Below, one piece after another: positions 44,469-54,185 of a DNA stretch of 64,000 nt. The notes under the pieces were generated by a model that was given only the letters and a program-made list of their open reading frames with translations, made no database searches and was not told the origin of the DNA. The stretch comes from Peptostreptococcus porci (GTDB taxonomy: Bacteria; Bacillota; Clostridia; Peptostreptococcales; Peptostreptococcaceae). Numbering within the stretch: position 1 is the first letter of the stretch; every line of letters starts with the position of its first letter. A program made the position numbers and the translations under genes. The stretch lies in the NCBI RefSeq assembly GCF_009695815.1, contig NZ_VUNE01000002.1, forward strand, positions 124,001 through 188,000. Reading direction: 5' to 3'.

Positions 44469-44879
44469 CTATTCAGGCACTATCATCACTATACTATCAG
44501 TGTGCTTTAGCACATAATTAGTTACTGACCCTATGATTCTTGAGAATCCTTTTTTAGTCGATTTCGTCATTACGATAATATCGATATCTTGTTCTTCTGC
44601 ACGTTTCACTATTTCATCACCTGCATAACCAAATCCAAAGTACAATGATACATCAAATCCAGGTATGCTTTCTTTAGCTTTTTCCAAAAGCTTCTTACCA
44701 TATTCCTCAGAAATCTTTATTTCATCACTTATTGAAATTCCATCAATGAAAACCAGCTCCTTGATATGAATAATTTCAACCTTAACTTTTTCTGGAGAAT
44801 ACATTTCCTTTACTAGCTCTATTGACTTCATACTTCTCTCAGTACCGTCAATCGGTATTAATACTTTTCTGATATTCAT
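44469..44879 (-). CDS. universal stress protein, UspA family
   Basis: A 136-residue Usp-fold protein. The N-terminal KVLIPIDGTERSMKSIELV is typical. The C-terminal phosphate-binding loop is only partly kept: IGSVTNYVLKHTDSIVMIV has the GS pair, but the preceding GxxG spacing is altered, so ATP binding is uncertain. It is monocistronic. AGGTGTTATT precedes the ATG. Confidence 0.85.
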   Translation of the reverse strand: MNIRKVLIPIDGTERSMKSIELVKEMYSPEKVKVEIIHIKELVFIDGISISDEIKISEEYGKKLLEKAKESIPGFDVSLYFGFGYAGDEIVKRAEEQDIDIIVMTKSTKKGFSRIIGSVTNYVLKHTDSIVMIVPE

Positions 44880-45113
44880 AATAACACCTCCATTAAAAAC
44901 TAAAAATAACTTCTGTCTTGTCCCTTGTATGTATCTTTATCTTAAGTATATTACTTTATTCGATTTTCGTCAAACGACAAATGACTATATTTTAAAAGTT
45001 AAAAAATGCGTTTTTCGAATTAATATTATGTTTTTGTGATAATTTTTTAGTTTAATAACGCGTTTTTGTTAGAATATTTTATTAATAAAACTTATTTCTT
45101 TTGTCTAGTAAAT

Positions 45114-46736
45114 CTATATATTTTTATTGATTAATATAGTCGTAAAGTACGGAACGGAATCAAGATTTTTGACTTCTTCAATCCCTCTATAAATTATCTC
45201 ATTATCCATTGATGAATTAGAAGCTATTAAAGATTTGTCTGATAGCCCTTTTTCTTCAATCATTTTAATTATTTCTTTAAAATTTTTATACACCTTCATT
45301 AGAACTATAGATTCAAAACTATCTAATACAGCTGAAATTCTATCGTAGTCGTCTGTACAGGAGATTACCCCCAAAGATTCCTTATCCATTGCAAGAGGAA
45401 AATTATTTGATGACGCTATATTGATAAATGATGTGATTCCAGGAATAGTCTCTACTCTCACCCTGCTCTTAACTCTATTATATAGGTATACATATGTGGA
45501 ATATACCATTGGATCGCCCAATGTGATAAATCCGACAGTTTTACCGTCGTTCGTATCTTGAATTATCTCTTCAGATATTTCATTCCAAGCAGAAATCTTC
45601 TCGTCTTCATTATAATTCATCGGAAAATATCTTTCCTTGATTTCCAAATCAGCCTTTAGATATTTGTTGACAATCATTTTTGCAACGCTCTCACTTCCCT
45701 TTTTTGCCTGAGGAACATAAAGCGTATCCAATGATTGCAACACTTTTACGGCCTTTACTGTCAATAAATCGCTATCTCCTGGTCCAACACCAATCCCAAA
45801 AAATTGAACTTCCCCATGATTTTTCTCAATATTTTCAGTGATTGAACTAGAAGCTACCCTATCATTATTTTTACTAATTGAATTAGAAGCTGCCCTATCA
45901 TTATTTTCAACAATTGAACTCAAGGCTGATTTCTCATTGATTTCATCACACATATTGCTGACAAATTTATCTTGAATAAATTCAAATTCTCCTATACCCT
46001 GCAAATGAATCTCTACATCAAAACCATTGCTCTTTAGAATACTATACCAAGAATCTTCTTCATTACTATTTGCCATATCATTTGTGGCATGATCTCCCGC
46101 AACTAAAAGAAGAGGACGCAAATGAACTTTTTCGAGCTTGTCTTTCTTTAATAGTGTTATAACTTCCTCTAGCTCAGGATAGCCTTCGACCGTTCCTATA
46201 TATGCAGGTGTCTCTTGTAATCTCAGTCTGTAATCGAGAGCAGCGTATGCAGAGTGAGACATATGTTCCGTTCCATGCCCCATCCAAACAGTTGCTGCTT
46301 TGATATTATTCTGAATATCTTTTTTGCAATCATCTATAGAAACTCGTTCTATAAAATCCGCCAACTCATTATAGTCTTCCAAATTTGTCAGCAAAGGTCT
46401 ACCTATTTCAATCCTATCAAATTTATCTCTATACTTCTCAATCACATTTAATAGCTTATGATACTCTTCACCGCAAATGAGATGAAGAGATTGGACATAT
46501 ACTTCTCTATATCCCTTTTTTAAAATTTCTTCAAAGGCCTCGTCAGGAAATAATATATTCTCATCGTACCTATTTTTCATTTTTTTTATAATCATTCTTG
46601 ATGTCCACGCTCTGAAAAAATCCATATCAGGAAACTTTTCAATCAGTTTATTTTCACATGCTTCTATTGTTTTTTTTCTCGTTTCCACATATGAAGTTCC
46701 AAAACTTACGACCAATAACGCTTTTTTTACTGCCAT
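45114..46736 (-). CDS. cbiKL: CbiK-CbiL fusion: cobaltochelatase and cobalt-factor II C20-methyltransferase
   Basis: A 540-residue bifunctional protein. Residues 1-265 form CbiK, which inserts cobalt into sirohydrochlorin; metal ligands His154 (WMGHGTEH), Glu184 (GTVEGYP) and His216 (AGDHATND) align with the Salmonella ones at a constant offset of 9. Residues 308-540 form CbiL, a tetrapyrrole methylase beginning FFGIGVGPGDSDLLT, which methylates C20. The linker (about 266-307) consists of 12-residue repeats, NNDRAASN-like, encoded by 36-bp tandem repeats. The two activities are consecutive in the pathway. It is the last gene of the cobalamin operon. Confidence 0.9.
   Translation of the reverse strand: MAVKKALLVVSFGTSYVETRKKTIEACENKLIEKFPDMDFFRAWTSRMIIKKMKNRYDENILFPDEAFEEILKKGYREVYVQSLHLICGEEYHKLLNVIEKYRDKFDRIEIGRPLLTNLEDYNELADFIERVSIDDCKKDIQNNIKAATVWMGHGTEHMSHSAYAALDYRLRLQETPAYIGTVEGYPELEEVITLLKKDKLEKVHLRPLLLVAGDHATNDMANSNEEDSWYSILKSNGFDVEIHLQGIGEFEFIQDKFVSNMCDEINEKSALSSIVENNDRAASNSISKNNDRVASSSITENIEKNHGEVQFFGIGVGPGDSDLLTVKAVKVLQSLDTLYVPQAKKGSESVAKMIVNKYLKADLEIKERYFPMNYNEDEKISAWNEISEEIIQDTNDGKTVGFITLGDPMVYSTYVYLYNRVKSRVRVETIPGITSFINIASSNNFPLAMDKESLGVISCTDDYDRISAVLDSFESIVLMKVYKNFKEIIKMIEEKGLSDKSLIASNSSMDNEIIYRGIEEVKNLDSVPYFTTILINKNI
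45841..45948. repeat. 36-bp tandem repeat, three units, inside cbiKL
   Basis: Units at 45841-45876, 45877-45912 and 45913-45948 begin ATTGAA(C/T)T. The first two differ at only a few bases; the third is diverged. The period is a multiple of three, so the frame is kept and each unit adds 12 residues to the interdomain linker. Confidence 0.88.
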
Positions 46737-46774
46737 ATACTTCTCCCATTTCTTACTATTTTTATCCCAAATAA

Positions 46775-47539
46775 TTATCCAAAAATTATGCTTTCTTGAA
46801 TTTCTGAAATTTCGTGAACCATTCTTTGATAGTCGATGGTCTTTCTCTTGATGATAATTATTGGTAATCCCAACTCATCACAAGCATCAATCTTATCAAG
46901 AAATCCTCCAGCATATCCACTCTCCTTTGTTATAACAACATCCACCTTTGCGTGCTTAAGAAGTGCAACATTAATTTCTTTACTAAATGGACCTTTCAAC
47001 GCCAATAAATTGTCAGCATTTAGTCCCATGGCTTCGCAAGACCTCAAAACCTCACTAGTCGGTAAAACTCTTGCCACCAATCTCTTTGACTTTAATAGCT
47101 TTACATAAGTTCCAAGGTTTTTACTACCAGTTGCTATAAATACATTTTCCCAAGAGTTATTTTTCATAACCATATCACAGGCTTCTTCTATTGAATCAAC
47201 AATGAACTCACCTTGATATCTAATTTCCTCAAGAAGTGATTTTCTTTCAAATCTAATGTATTTTATATCAGCCTCCTCACAGGCATCCATTGCATTTCTT
47301 GAAACATCAATCGCATACGGATGTGTTGCGTCTATTACCTGCCTAATTCCATTTTCACTAATATATTTTACCATCTCATCCTTGTCCATTTTTCCATTGA
47401 TTATTTTTTTTGCATGAGATGAAGCCAATTCCTTGCCGTATTCAGTAGCAACAGACAAAACAAATTCACTTATACCAATTTCATACAGTCTATCACATAT
47501 TTTTAAACTATCAGATGTTCCACCGAGCACCAAAATCAT
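46775..47539 (-). CDS. cbiJ: cobalt-precorrin-6A reductase
   Basis: A 254-residue NAD(P)H-dependent reductase. The N-terminal ILVLGGTSDSLKICDRL is the nucleotide-binding motif, and VIDATHPYAIDVSRNA and VITKESGYAGGFLDKI are CbiJ/CobK signatures. It reduces the macrocycle of cobalt-precorrin-6A. Its start overlaps the end of cbiH by 4 bases. Confidence 0.93.
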   Translation of the reverse strand: MILVLGGTSDSLKICDRLYEIGISEFVLSVATEYGKELASSHAKKIINGKMDKDEMVKYISENGIRQVIDATHPYAIDVSRNAMDACEEADIKYIRFERKSLLEEIRYQGEFIVDSIEEACDMVMKNNSWENVFIATGSKNLGTYVKLLKSKRLVARVLPTSEVLRSCEAMGLNADNLLALKGPFSKEINVALLKHAKVDVVITKESGYAGGFLDKIDACDELGLPIIIIKRKTIDYQRMVHEISEIQESIIFG

Positions 47540-48264
47540 ATACTATACCCCCTTGGAGTTACCATTTTATCATCATATATATACGTTTCTTTATTTCCTA
47601 TTATTACCATTGTCGACATATCACAAACTTCAAAATCCATTTCGTCAAATGTCATGATATATTTTTCTAATTCCTCGCCTCTTCCCGCATTTTTTACAAT
47701 ACCAACTATTGTCGAACCATCCTTAAACTCAGACATTATCTCAAATGCCTTTTTTAGATGGTCGGTTCTTCCACGACTTTTTGGATTGTATAAACAAATT
47801 ACAAAATCAGCCTCAGCAGCCAATTTCAATCTCTTTTCAATAATCTCCCAGGGCGTCATCAAATCACTTAAACTAATCTGACACATATCATGCATAATTG
47901 GAGCGCCAAGATCTGCTGCTGCTGAAACACTTGACGTAACACCCTGAACAACGACGATATTCTGTCTTGTTTCTTCCCTAGAGTTCAATTCGTGAATCAA
48001 ACCAGCCATGCCATATATCCCAGAATCTCCACCACTCACAACAGCCACGATTTTTCCTTTTTTTGACAAATCTATTGCATTTTTACACCTATTTACTTCC
48101 TCTTTCATACCACTTTCGTAAACTTCCTTGCCTTCGATTAAATCATATATAAACCTTAGATACGTCTTATAACCTACAACCACATCACTTTTTTCAATTG
48201 CCTCTAGTGCTTCAGACGTCATATATTTCCTTCCACCAGGACCAATACCTACTACGAATATCAT
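47536..48264 (-). CDS. cbiH: cobalt-precorrin-3B C17-methyltransferase
   Basis: A 242-residue SAM-dependent tetrapyrrole methylase. It begins FVVGIGPGGRKYMT, and VVSGGDSGIYGMAGL and CLYNPKSRGR are CbiH/CobJ signatures. It methylates C17 with ring contraction. Four-base overlaps with cbiG and cbiJ indicate translational coupling. Confidence 0.93.
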   Translation of the reverse strand: MIFVVGIGPGGRKYMTSEALEAIEKSDVVVGYKTYLRFIYDLIEGKEVYESGMKEEVNRCKNAIDLSKKGKIVAVVSGGDSGIYGMAGLIHELNSREETRQNIVVVQGVTSSVSAAADLGAPIMHDMCQISLSDLMTPWEIIEKRLKLAAEADFVICLYNPKSRGRTDHLKKAFEIMSEFKDGSTIVGIVKNAGRGEELEKYIMTFDEMDFEVCDMSTMVIIGNKETYIYDDKMVTPRGYSI

Positions 48265-49358
48265 TTTTCTTTCCTCCCAACAGCCATAGTAATTCCATTA
48301 TGCTTAACCTTTGAAACAATAATATTTCCATCACACATAATGTGACAAACTGGCTCTGCAACAGAATAAACACCAACCTGCTTTTTTACAAACTCAGACT
48401 TATCGTAAAAATCTTGTACCGATTCTATTTTTTCTGGCTTATAAAAGCTAGTCTTCATGCCATATTTTTTCGAAAAATCCAAAATACATCTTTCTTCTTT
48501 TTTCAACTCAATACTTCCAATGCAGCATAATGAATCTATGATAATGTCATTTTCAACCAATTTATTGACAATAAATTTCTCAAATTCGTTTGCATCGGTA
48601 TCCTTCTTACAACCAACTCCGATTACATTTTTTCTTGGAATAACAGGTATTACTCTCAAATTTATCTCTTGCAAGTCTCTAATCAAGCTAATAGAATCAG
48701 AAATAACGACCAATATATCATCATTATCACTTCCATCAATAAATTTATTGTCGAAATCTTTGAATTTTGCAATTATATCTTGATATTTTTCAAATAAACA
48801 AAATCCTCCCACGCATGTGTCGTCAATGTAATATCCTCTATACTCACTCTGAACATATAAATATATTGTCTTTCCTCTCAACAATTTCGAATTAATTTCC
48901 AATGAAAGTGATCTTAGGTTCTTAACACAACCATCCACCCTTTTCACCAACATATCAAATGATCCAAGACCATTTAAGTCTGTAGCCGTGGTTATAACAG
49001 GATTTGCATTTATCAGCTTTGAAATAGTCATAGTCATTTCATTTGCACCACCCATATGTCCACTCAATAAGCTTATCACATTCTTTCCTAATTCATCTAT
49101 CACTATCACGCCCGGATCGCTGAATTTATTAACCAAAAGTGAAGCAATACTTCTGACTACAATTCCAGTAGCCATAATAAAAATCAAAAAGTCACTTTCT
49201 CCAAATATCTGTTTCTTTTGCTTCTTGAAATCAGAGTATTGTATTACCTCTATAACACAGTCCATGTCTGTGCTGAAAAAACTATCTTCCAACAAAGCTG
49301 AAATTTTGTGTGCCAAATCGATTGAATTTTCCGTAATACAAATAAATCTAACATTCAT
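48261..49358 (-). CDS. cbiG: cobalt-precorrin-5A hydrolase
   Basis: A 365-residue protein with an N-terminal domain (about 1-115, ending in IVVRSIASLLVNKFSDPGVIVIDELGKNVISLLSGHMGGANE), a variable middle and a C-terminal domain starting VIGVGCKKDTDANEF. It opens the delta-lactone ring and releases acetaldehyde. All three regions are present, so it is full length. It lies between cbiF and cbiH. Confidence 0.92.
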   Translation of the reverse strand: MNVRFICITENSIDLAHKISALLEDSFFSTDMDCVIEVIQYSDFKKQKKQIFGESDFLIFIMATGIVVRSIASLLVNKFSDPGVIVIDELGKNVISLLSGHMGGANEMTMTISKLINANPVITTATDLNGLGSFDMLVKRVDGCVKNLRSLSLEINSKLLRGKTIYLYVQSEYRGYYIDDTCVGGFCLFEKYQDIIAKFKDFDNKFIDGSDNDDILVVISDSISLIRDLQEINLRVIPVIPRKNVIGVGCKKDTDANEFEKFIVNKLVENDIIIDSLCCIGSIELKKEERCILDFSKKYGMKTSFYKPEKIESVQDFYDKSEFVKKQVGVYSVAEPVCHIMCDGNIIVSKVKHNGITMAVGRKEK

Positions 49359-49373
49359 ACCTTCACCTAAAAA

Positions 49374-50126
49374 TTACTTTCTATATTCATGCTTAAATAT
49401 CTTGTCGTATAATTTTGAATAATTATATTCATCACCCAAAAATTTACCAACCAGAATAAGTGCAGTCTTTTTTATCCCTTCACGTTTTACTTTATCTGCT
49501 ATATTTCTTAATTCACCTACTACTATTTTTTCGTCCTTCCATGTTGCCTTGTAAACGACTGCAACAGGTGTATCCTGTGGGTAACCACCTTCTATCAACC
49601 TATCGACGACATTATCTATATTTTGCACTGATAAAAATATCGCCATTGATGTTTGATTACTGGCAAATAACTCCAATTTTTCTAGCTTTGGAACTGGAGT
49701 TCTCCCCTCCAACCTTGTTATAATCAAGCTTTGTGATATTTCAGGAACTGTGTACTCTATCCCCATTGATGCAGCAGCACCTAAAAACGAGCTGACACCA
49801 GCAATGCTTTCATACTCTATTCCAAGCTTTTTTAACTCCTCAGACTGTTCTCTAATTGAACCATATAAAGAAATATCGCCTGTTTGCAATCTAACAACAA
49901 GCTTGTCATTTTCAACACCATTTTTCATAACCTCTATGATTTGCATCAAATCCATAACAGCACTGTCATAGATTTTACATTCTTCTTTGCAATAATCAAG
50001 TAACTCTGGATTTACCAAAGAACCTGCATATATAACGATATCAGCCTGACAAAGTAACTTATAACCCTTTAAAGTTATCAGTTCTTTGTCGCCTGGACCA
50101 GCTCCTACAAAATAAATCTTCTTCAT
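49374..50126 (-). CDS. cbiF: cobalt-precorrin-4 C11-methyltransferase
   Basis: A 250-residue tetrapyrrole methylase, with [18 protein letters not shown] at the start and [16 protein letters not shown] in the middle. It methylates C11. I use the ATG at 50126 (MKKIYF), which follows a GGAGA site; the longer ORF from 50147 lacks one. Confidence 0.93.
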   Translation of the reverse strand: MKKIYFVGAGPGDKELITLKGYKLLCQADIVIYAGSLVNPELLDYCKEECKIYDSAVMDLMQIIEVMKNGVENDKLVVRLQTGDISLYGSIREQSEELKKLGIEYESIAGVSSFLGAAASMGIEYTVPEISQSLIITRLEGRTPVPKLEKLELFASNQTSMAIFLSVQNIDNVVDRLIEGGYPQDTPVAVVYKATWKDEKIVVGELRNIADKVKREGIKKTALILVGKFLGDEYNYSKLYDKIFKHEYRK

Positions 50127-50150
50127 GTGTCTCTCCATTCGTAGCATTAT

Positions 50151-50708
50151 CTATTTCTCTGCACTCACAACGAATACAGGATTTAAAGGTTTAAAATATT
50201 TTCCACTTCCAAGTGCTTCAAGTTTCGAAACACCAACTTGGATAACTTCGATATTTTTAAATCCAATTTTCTCCATAGCCAAATTACACTTAAAAAAATT
50301 GTCGATTAGAATGAAATTGGCAACAAATCTGGATCCATTTTTCATTTTATTATATGACCACTCCAATACGTCCATCAATTCATCTCCCGTTCCACCGACA
50401 AATATTGCATCAAATTTTTTATCTGGTTCAAATTTCATTGGAGCGACGCCAAATATTTGAGTTACATTTTTTAAACCAAATTTTTCTATGTTTTTTCGTG
50501 TCAATTCATACGCAACCTTGTTTTTCTCAATACTGAATACCTCAACATTCGGATTATTCAATGCCACCTCAACTGTAATCGTACCTGTGCCCGATCCTAT
50601 ATCCAAAAATGTACTCGCACTATTTAGATTTAGCTTTGAAATTGAAATAACTCGAACCTCCTCCTTTGTTATCGGCACTCCATCTGTTATAAATTCAGAA
50701 TTTTTCAT
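50151..50708 (-). CDS. cbiT: cobalt-precorrin-6B C15-methyltransferase (decarboxylating)
   Basis: A 185-residue Rossmann methyltransferase. PITKEEVR is the family opening, FLDIGSGTGTITVE the SAM loop, and FVGGTGDE a CbiT signature. It methylates C15 and decarboxylates the C12 acetate. In some bacteria it is fused to CbiE; here it is a separate gene immediately after cbiE. Confidence 0.92.
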   Translation of the reverse strand: MKNSEFITDGVPITKEEVRVISISKLNLNSASTFLDIGSGTGTITVEVALNNPNVEVFSIEKNKVAYELTRKNIEKFGLKNVTQIFGVAPMKFEPDKKFDAIFVGGTGDELMDVLEWSYNKMKNGSRFVANFILIDNFFKCNLAMEKIGFKNIEVIQVGVSKLEALGSGKYFKPLNPVFVVSAEK

Positions 50709-50728
50709 AATATCACCTCAGATTATTA

Positions 50729-51364
50729 TTAAACGTCTCTTTTTATCAAAACTACAACCGATAAGCCATATTCATCTTTTTTTAATATGTCATCAGGCAT
50801 CCCACTATAAATACATTCATCGTCATAAGACAAATTTTCTCCGACATAGAATAAATAGTCAAAACCTCTTTTTATGACCTCATTGGCTATCTCTTTTGGA
50901 CCTATTTCTGCATCCGTCAAAATGGCCACCTTTTCATGTCTAAATATTGAATCAAAATTCGGAAGCCTGCCATGGCAGCTTGTAATATAGAGATCATTCA
51001 TATTTATTTTTATCCTAGAAAAAAGATACTGAACGGAGCTTATTCCCGAATGTACCTCAACCTCAGTTAGTCCTTCAAAATTTCTCTCAATAAAATTGGC
51101 AATACCATATAGGTTTGGATCTCCAGAGGCTATAACACAGATTTTCTTGTCAATATTTTCCAAGATATAGCTTTTCATATCACCAAAATTTGACCCTAGT
51201 ATAAATACTTCCTTCGAGTCAATTTCACCTTGAGCCAGTATCTCATTAACTGCATCAATATTTCTTTTTCCGCCGATTATTATGTCTGCTTCACTTATTA
51301 TTTTTATAGCTATAACTGTAGTATAAAAAATATTTCCAGGTCCAATACCAACAACGCTTATCAT
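50729..51364 (-). CDS. cbiE: cobalt-precorrin-7 C5-methyltransferase
   Basis: A 211-residue tetrapyrrole methylase with SVVGIGPGNIFYTT at the start and VIASGDPNLYGIANF in the middle. It methylates C5. I prefer ATG 51364 (MISVVGIG), 4 bases after GAGGTG, to the upstream ATG at 51412 within the end of cbiD. Confidence 0.9.
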   Translation of the reverse strand: MISVVGIGPGNIFYTTVIAIKIISEADIIIGGKRNIDAVNEILAQGEIDSKEVFILGSNFGDMKSYILENIDKKICVIASGDPNLYGIANFIERNFEGLTEVEVHSGISSVQYLFSRIKINMNDLYITSCHGRLPNFDSIFRHEKVAILTDAEIGPKEIANEVIKRGFDYLFYVGENLSYDDECIYSGMPDDILKKDEYGLSVVVLIKRDV

Positions 51365-51386
51365 AAAACACCTCGCATTTCCATAC

Positions 51387-52538
51387 CTACTTTTTTGCCA
51401 ATAGCTGGCCATCCATCGAAAATAACCACACCTCTATTTTAATAGTTCCATCATGATCTCTAATAAACCTCTTTGCACGACTTACAGACTTTTCAGCTAT
51501 AATTTCAAATACTTTTTCAAATCCATACTCTTTAATTATTGGAATCATTGCATCTGTTGTCACACATTCATTTATCCTGTTTAGAAATTTGAGATCAGCA
51601 CCCATTAAAGCCAAATTAGAAACCATAATTTCGTTTCTTGCATCGGCAAATCTGCTATGGGTATTCATTATACCTGCCGACATTTTTATCAGCTTTCCAA
51701 TATGTCCACCGATGACAATCTCTTTAAATCCAAGACGCTTGCACTCCATCAGCATATACCCAATAAAATTGCTCATTTTGACGATTCTATTTTCATCAAA
51801 TCCAAATATTTCCACCATTGTCGAAAGCCCAATATTTCCAGGTACCAGCACCACCTTTTCTCCGTATTCTCTCTTCATTGAAAGCTCAAGTGTAAGAGCT
51901 TTTTTCCAGGCTTCCTCACTCATAGGCTCAACTATACCACTTGTGCCTATTATAGAAATACCTCCCTCAATTCCAAGATTTGAATTGAAGGTTTCTTTTG
52001 CAATTTCTTCCCCATTCGGTGCAAAAATTGTAACCAATAAAATTTTATCCCCCAGAAAATCCATTCTGTCAATATCAAAATCGTCAAATACGTTCTCAAT
52101 CTCATCACATATCATTCTCAATGGAGTTGGATTGATGGCTGGCCTGCCAACATCCACACTAAGTCCTTTTTTTGTTACAATGCCTATTCCCACTCCAGAA
52201 GTTATCTCAACACCATCCAATAATTTTTCTGATCTGATTTTCGGCAGCTCATCAATGGTTATTAGCTCCACCTTAGAAAAAATTTTCATTTTATTCGTGG
52301 CGTCCACATCATCTCCTCCGTCTTTTACAACATAGGAAATCACACTTCCATTTTCCATTGTTTGACCGACAACTGGAATTTCTATACTTATTCCCTTTGG
52401 AGTATCAATATTTACGCTTTTTAGATCTTCTCTGGTTATCAGCTTTATAAGCGATGCCTTTGTCGACGCCGCTGCACAGCTTCCAGTTGTGAATCCACGC
52501 CTATATTTTTTTCCATCAATGTATACAAAACTATCCAT
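51387..52538 (-). CDS. cbiD: cobalt-precorrin-5B C1-methyltransferase
   Basis: A 383-residue enzyme. RRGFTTGSCAAASTKA at the N-terminus, VKDGGDDVDAT and GTSGIVEPMSEEAW are CbiD signatures. It methylates C1 and is specific to the anaerobic pathway, so it marks this cluster as cobalt-early. The length is normal. Confidence 0.94.
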   Translation of the reverse strand: MDSFVYIDGKKYRRGFTTGSCAAASTKASLIKLITREDLKSVNIDTPKGISIEIPVVGQTMENGSVISYVVKDGGDDVDATNKMKIFSKVELITIDELPKIRSEKLLDGVEITSGVGIGIVTKKGLSVDVGRPAINPTPLRMICDEIENVFDDFDIDRMDFLGDKILLVTIFAPNGEEIAKETFNSNLGIEGGISIIGTSGIVEPMSEEAWKKALTLELSMKREYGEKVVLVPGNIGLSTMVEIFGFDENRIVKMSNFIGYMLMECKRLGFKEIVIGGHIGKLIKMSAGIMNTHSRFADARNEIMVSNLALMGADLKFLNRINECVTTDAMIPIIKEYGFEKVFEIIAEKSVSRAKRFIRDHDGTIKIEVWLFSMDGQLLAKK

Positions 52539-52654
52539 TTACTTTACCTTCAAAATACAACTTAAAAAAACAGCAAACAACTCACAGCTACATCAATACA
52601 GATACTTTGCTTTTAAAATACAAAATTTTAAAAAACCGATAAATTATAGACTGC

Positions 52655-53296
52655 TTATCTAAAATATTGATATAGTATCGCATTCACTATTGCTGCTGCA
52701 AGATTACTGCCACCCTTTCGACCTTGAGATACTATGTACTCTATATCTTCTTCCATCAAACAATCCTTTGAATCCTCTGCTCCTACAAATCCAACAGGAA
52801 CACCTATTATCACATCTGCACCCAGCCTACCCTCACGATTTAGCTCAATTGCCTTATACAAGGCAGTTGGTGCATTTCCGAAAACAAATATTTTTTCATT
52901 TGGCTCACGACTTGCCAATTCTACGGCAGCCATCGACCTCGTAATACCCAACTCCTTCGCAAGCCTAACAGTTCCTTGATCCGAGACAAGGCACTTGTAT
53001 TCGCAGCCAAGATTATCTAGAATCGACTTGTTTATTCCACTAAGAGCCATAGTGGTATCTGTATAAATACACGCACCTTTTTTCAATGCATTTACTATTG
53101 TCTCAATCGCATTGTCCGATATTTTTAGTATATCTAGATAATCAAAATCAGCCGTAGTATGAATTGCTCTCTTAATAATCATCTCCTCCGCTTTTGACTT
53201 GAATTTGTATTCAGGATTTATTTCATCAATTATTTCTTGAATTATTTCAAAGCTCTTGTCCTCTATTGCTTTAGGTTTTTTTATGTAGTCTTCCAT
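52655..53296 (-). CDS. cbiC: cobalt-precorrin-8 methylmutase
   Basis: A 213-residue mutase that moves the C11 methyl to C12 to give cobyrinate. The catalytic His lies in RAIHTTADFDY. DTTMALSGIN and VGFVGAEDSK are conserved. I use the ATG at 53296, 8 bases after GAGG; a GTG three codons upstream lies inside the ribosome site. Its start overlaps the end of pduX. Confidence 0.93.
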   Translation of the reverse strand: MEDYIKKPKAIEDKSFEIIQEIIDEINPEYKFKSKAEEMIIKRAIHTTADFDYLDILKISDNAIETIVNALKKGACIYTDTTMALSGINKSILDNLGCEYKCLVSDQGTVRLAKELGITRSMAAVELASREPNEKIFVFGNAPTALYKAIELNREGRLGADVIIGVPVGFVGAEDSKDCLMEEDIEYIVSQGRKGGSNLAAAIVNAILYQYFR

Positions 53297-54185
53297 CGTA
53301 ATCACCTCTTCTCAAACCACCATCTATCACGCTTCTCACATATATCCTTTTATATTCCTCAGAAATTCTTGAATCTCTAAGTTCATCAATCACATTTTTT
53401 ATATTTCTATCTTCATCAAAAACCATACCAACTACTGTTCCCGTATGAGCTATATTTACAAAATCAAACCTATGTCTTTCTGATATTTCGATTATCTCTT
53501 CTAAAAAAGGAGTTTTCTTTATTAATTCATTGGCAAAAGCACTATTTTTGCAAGCTTTTCCAATCAAGTCAACGTCACCACTACGAAATCCTCGCTTTAG
53601 CATTTCGAAGGAGTTATCAGTCAAGCACTTATTTTTCAATATATCCCTATGATAGCTTTTATTTCCTCTCAGCCTTACTGTACTTATCTTTGAATTTGGT
53701 TCTAGTACCAATACCTTTTTATTCGCCAATAAACCCAAGCTCTCTCTTACTTCTCCATTTATAGGGTCAAAAATACATACCTCTTTATGAAAAATTGAGT
53801 CAGTTGGTTCAATTTTTGCAACTAACTTCGATATCAAATCTGGACTCATATCTCTATTCAAGTAATCCAACACAGCCATGACACTAGCACCAATATCGGC
53901 TGTGGAACTAGCCATCCCTTTTCCGACTGGTATATTTGATTTTATGATTATATTTAATTTTTCTGATTCGCTTTTATCATAACCAAAATGCTCAAATACA
54001 AGTCCTATTGCATCCAGTGATTTTCTTTTTCTCGTTTTATAGGTCGGATCTCCACCATCACTATCCCATACCATCACTCTTGAAAATAAATCGATACAAT
54101 ATGAACTTATGGATTCCTTATTTCCAGATATTCCTTGAACCAATTCTCCACAAGTACCTGGACAGCTACCATATCCTTTTTTCAT
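53271..54185 (-). CDS. pduX: L-threonine kinase PduX-like (GHMP family)
   Basis: A 304-residue GHMP kinase. The N-terminal GSCPGTCGELVQG and the ATP loop PVGKGMASSTADIGA are PduX-type. It phosphorylates L-threonine, giving the substrate of CobD for the aminopropanol arm of cobalamin. It starts within the TGATG overlap with the cobD stop, and its end overlaps cbiC. Placement between cobD and cbiC supports the assignment. Confidence 0.9.
   Translation of the reverse strand: MKKGYGSCPGTCGELVQGISGNKESISSYCIDLFSRVMVWDSDGGDPTYKTRKRKSLDAIGLVFEHFGYDKSESEKLNIIIKSNIPVGKGMASSTADIGASVMAVLDYLNRDMSPDLISKLVAKIEPTDSIFHKEVCIFDPINGEVRESLGLLANKKVLVLEPNSKISTVRLRGNKSYHRDILKNKCLTDNSFEMLKRGFRSGDVDLIGKACKNSAFANELIKKTPFLEEIIEISERHRFDFVNIAHTGTVVGMVFDEDRNIKNVIDELRDSRISEEYKRIYVRSVIDGGLRRGDYDGRLHKKT

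Noticed and set aside
44880-45113. Terminator of the cobalamin operon
   Set aside because: T-rich stretches and two GCGTTTTT motifs are present, but I could not find a convincing stem, so none is listed.
51589-52335. A 248-residue ORF on the plus strand opposite cbiD
   Set aside because: It is a shadow of cbiD in another frame, with no ribosome site and low-complexity composition.
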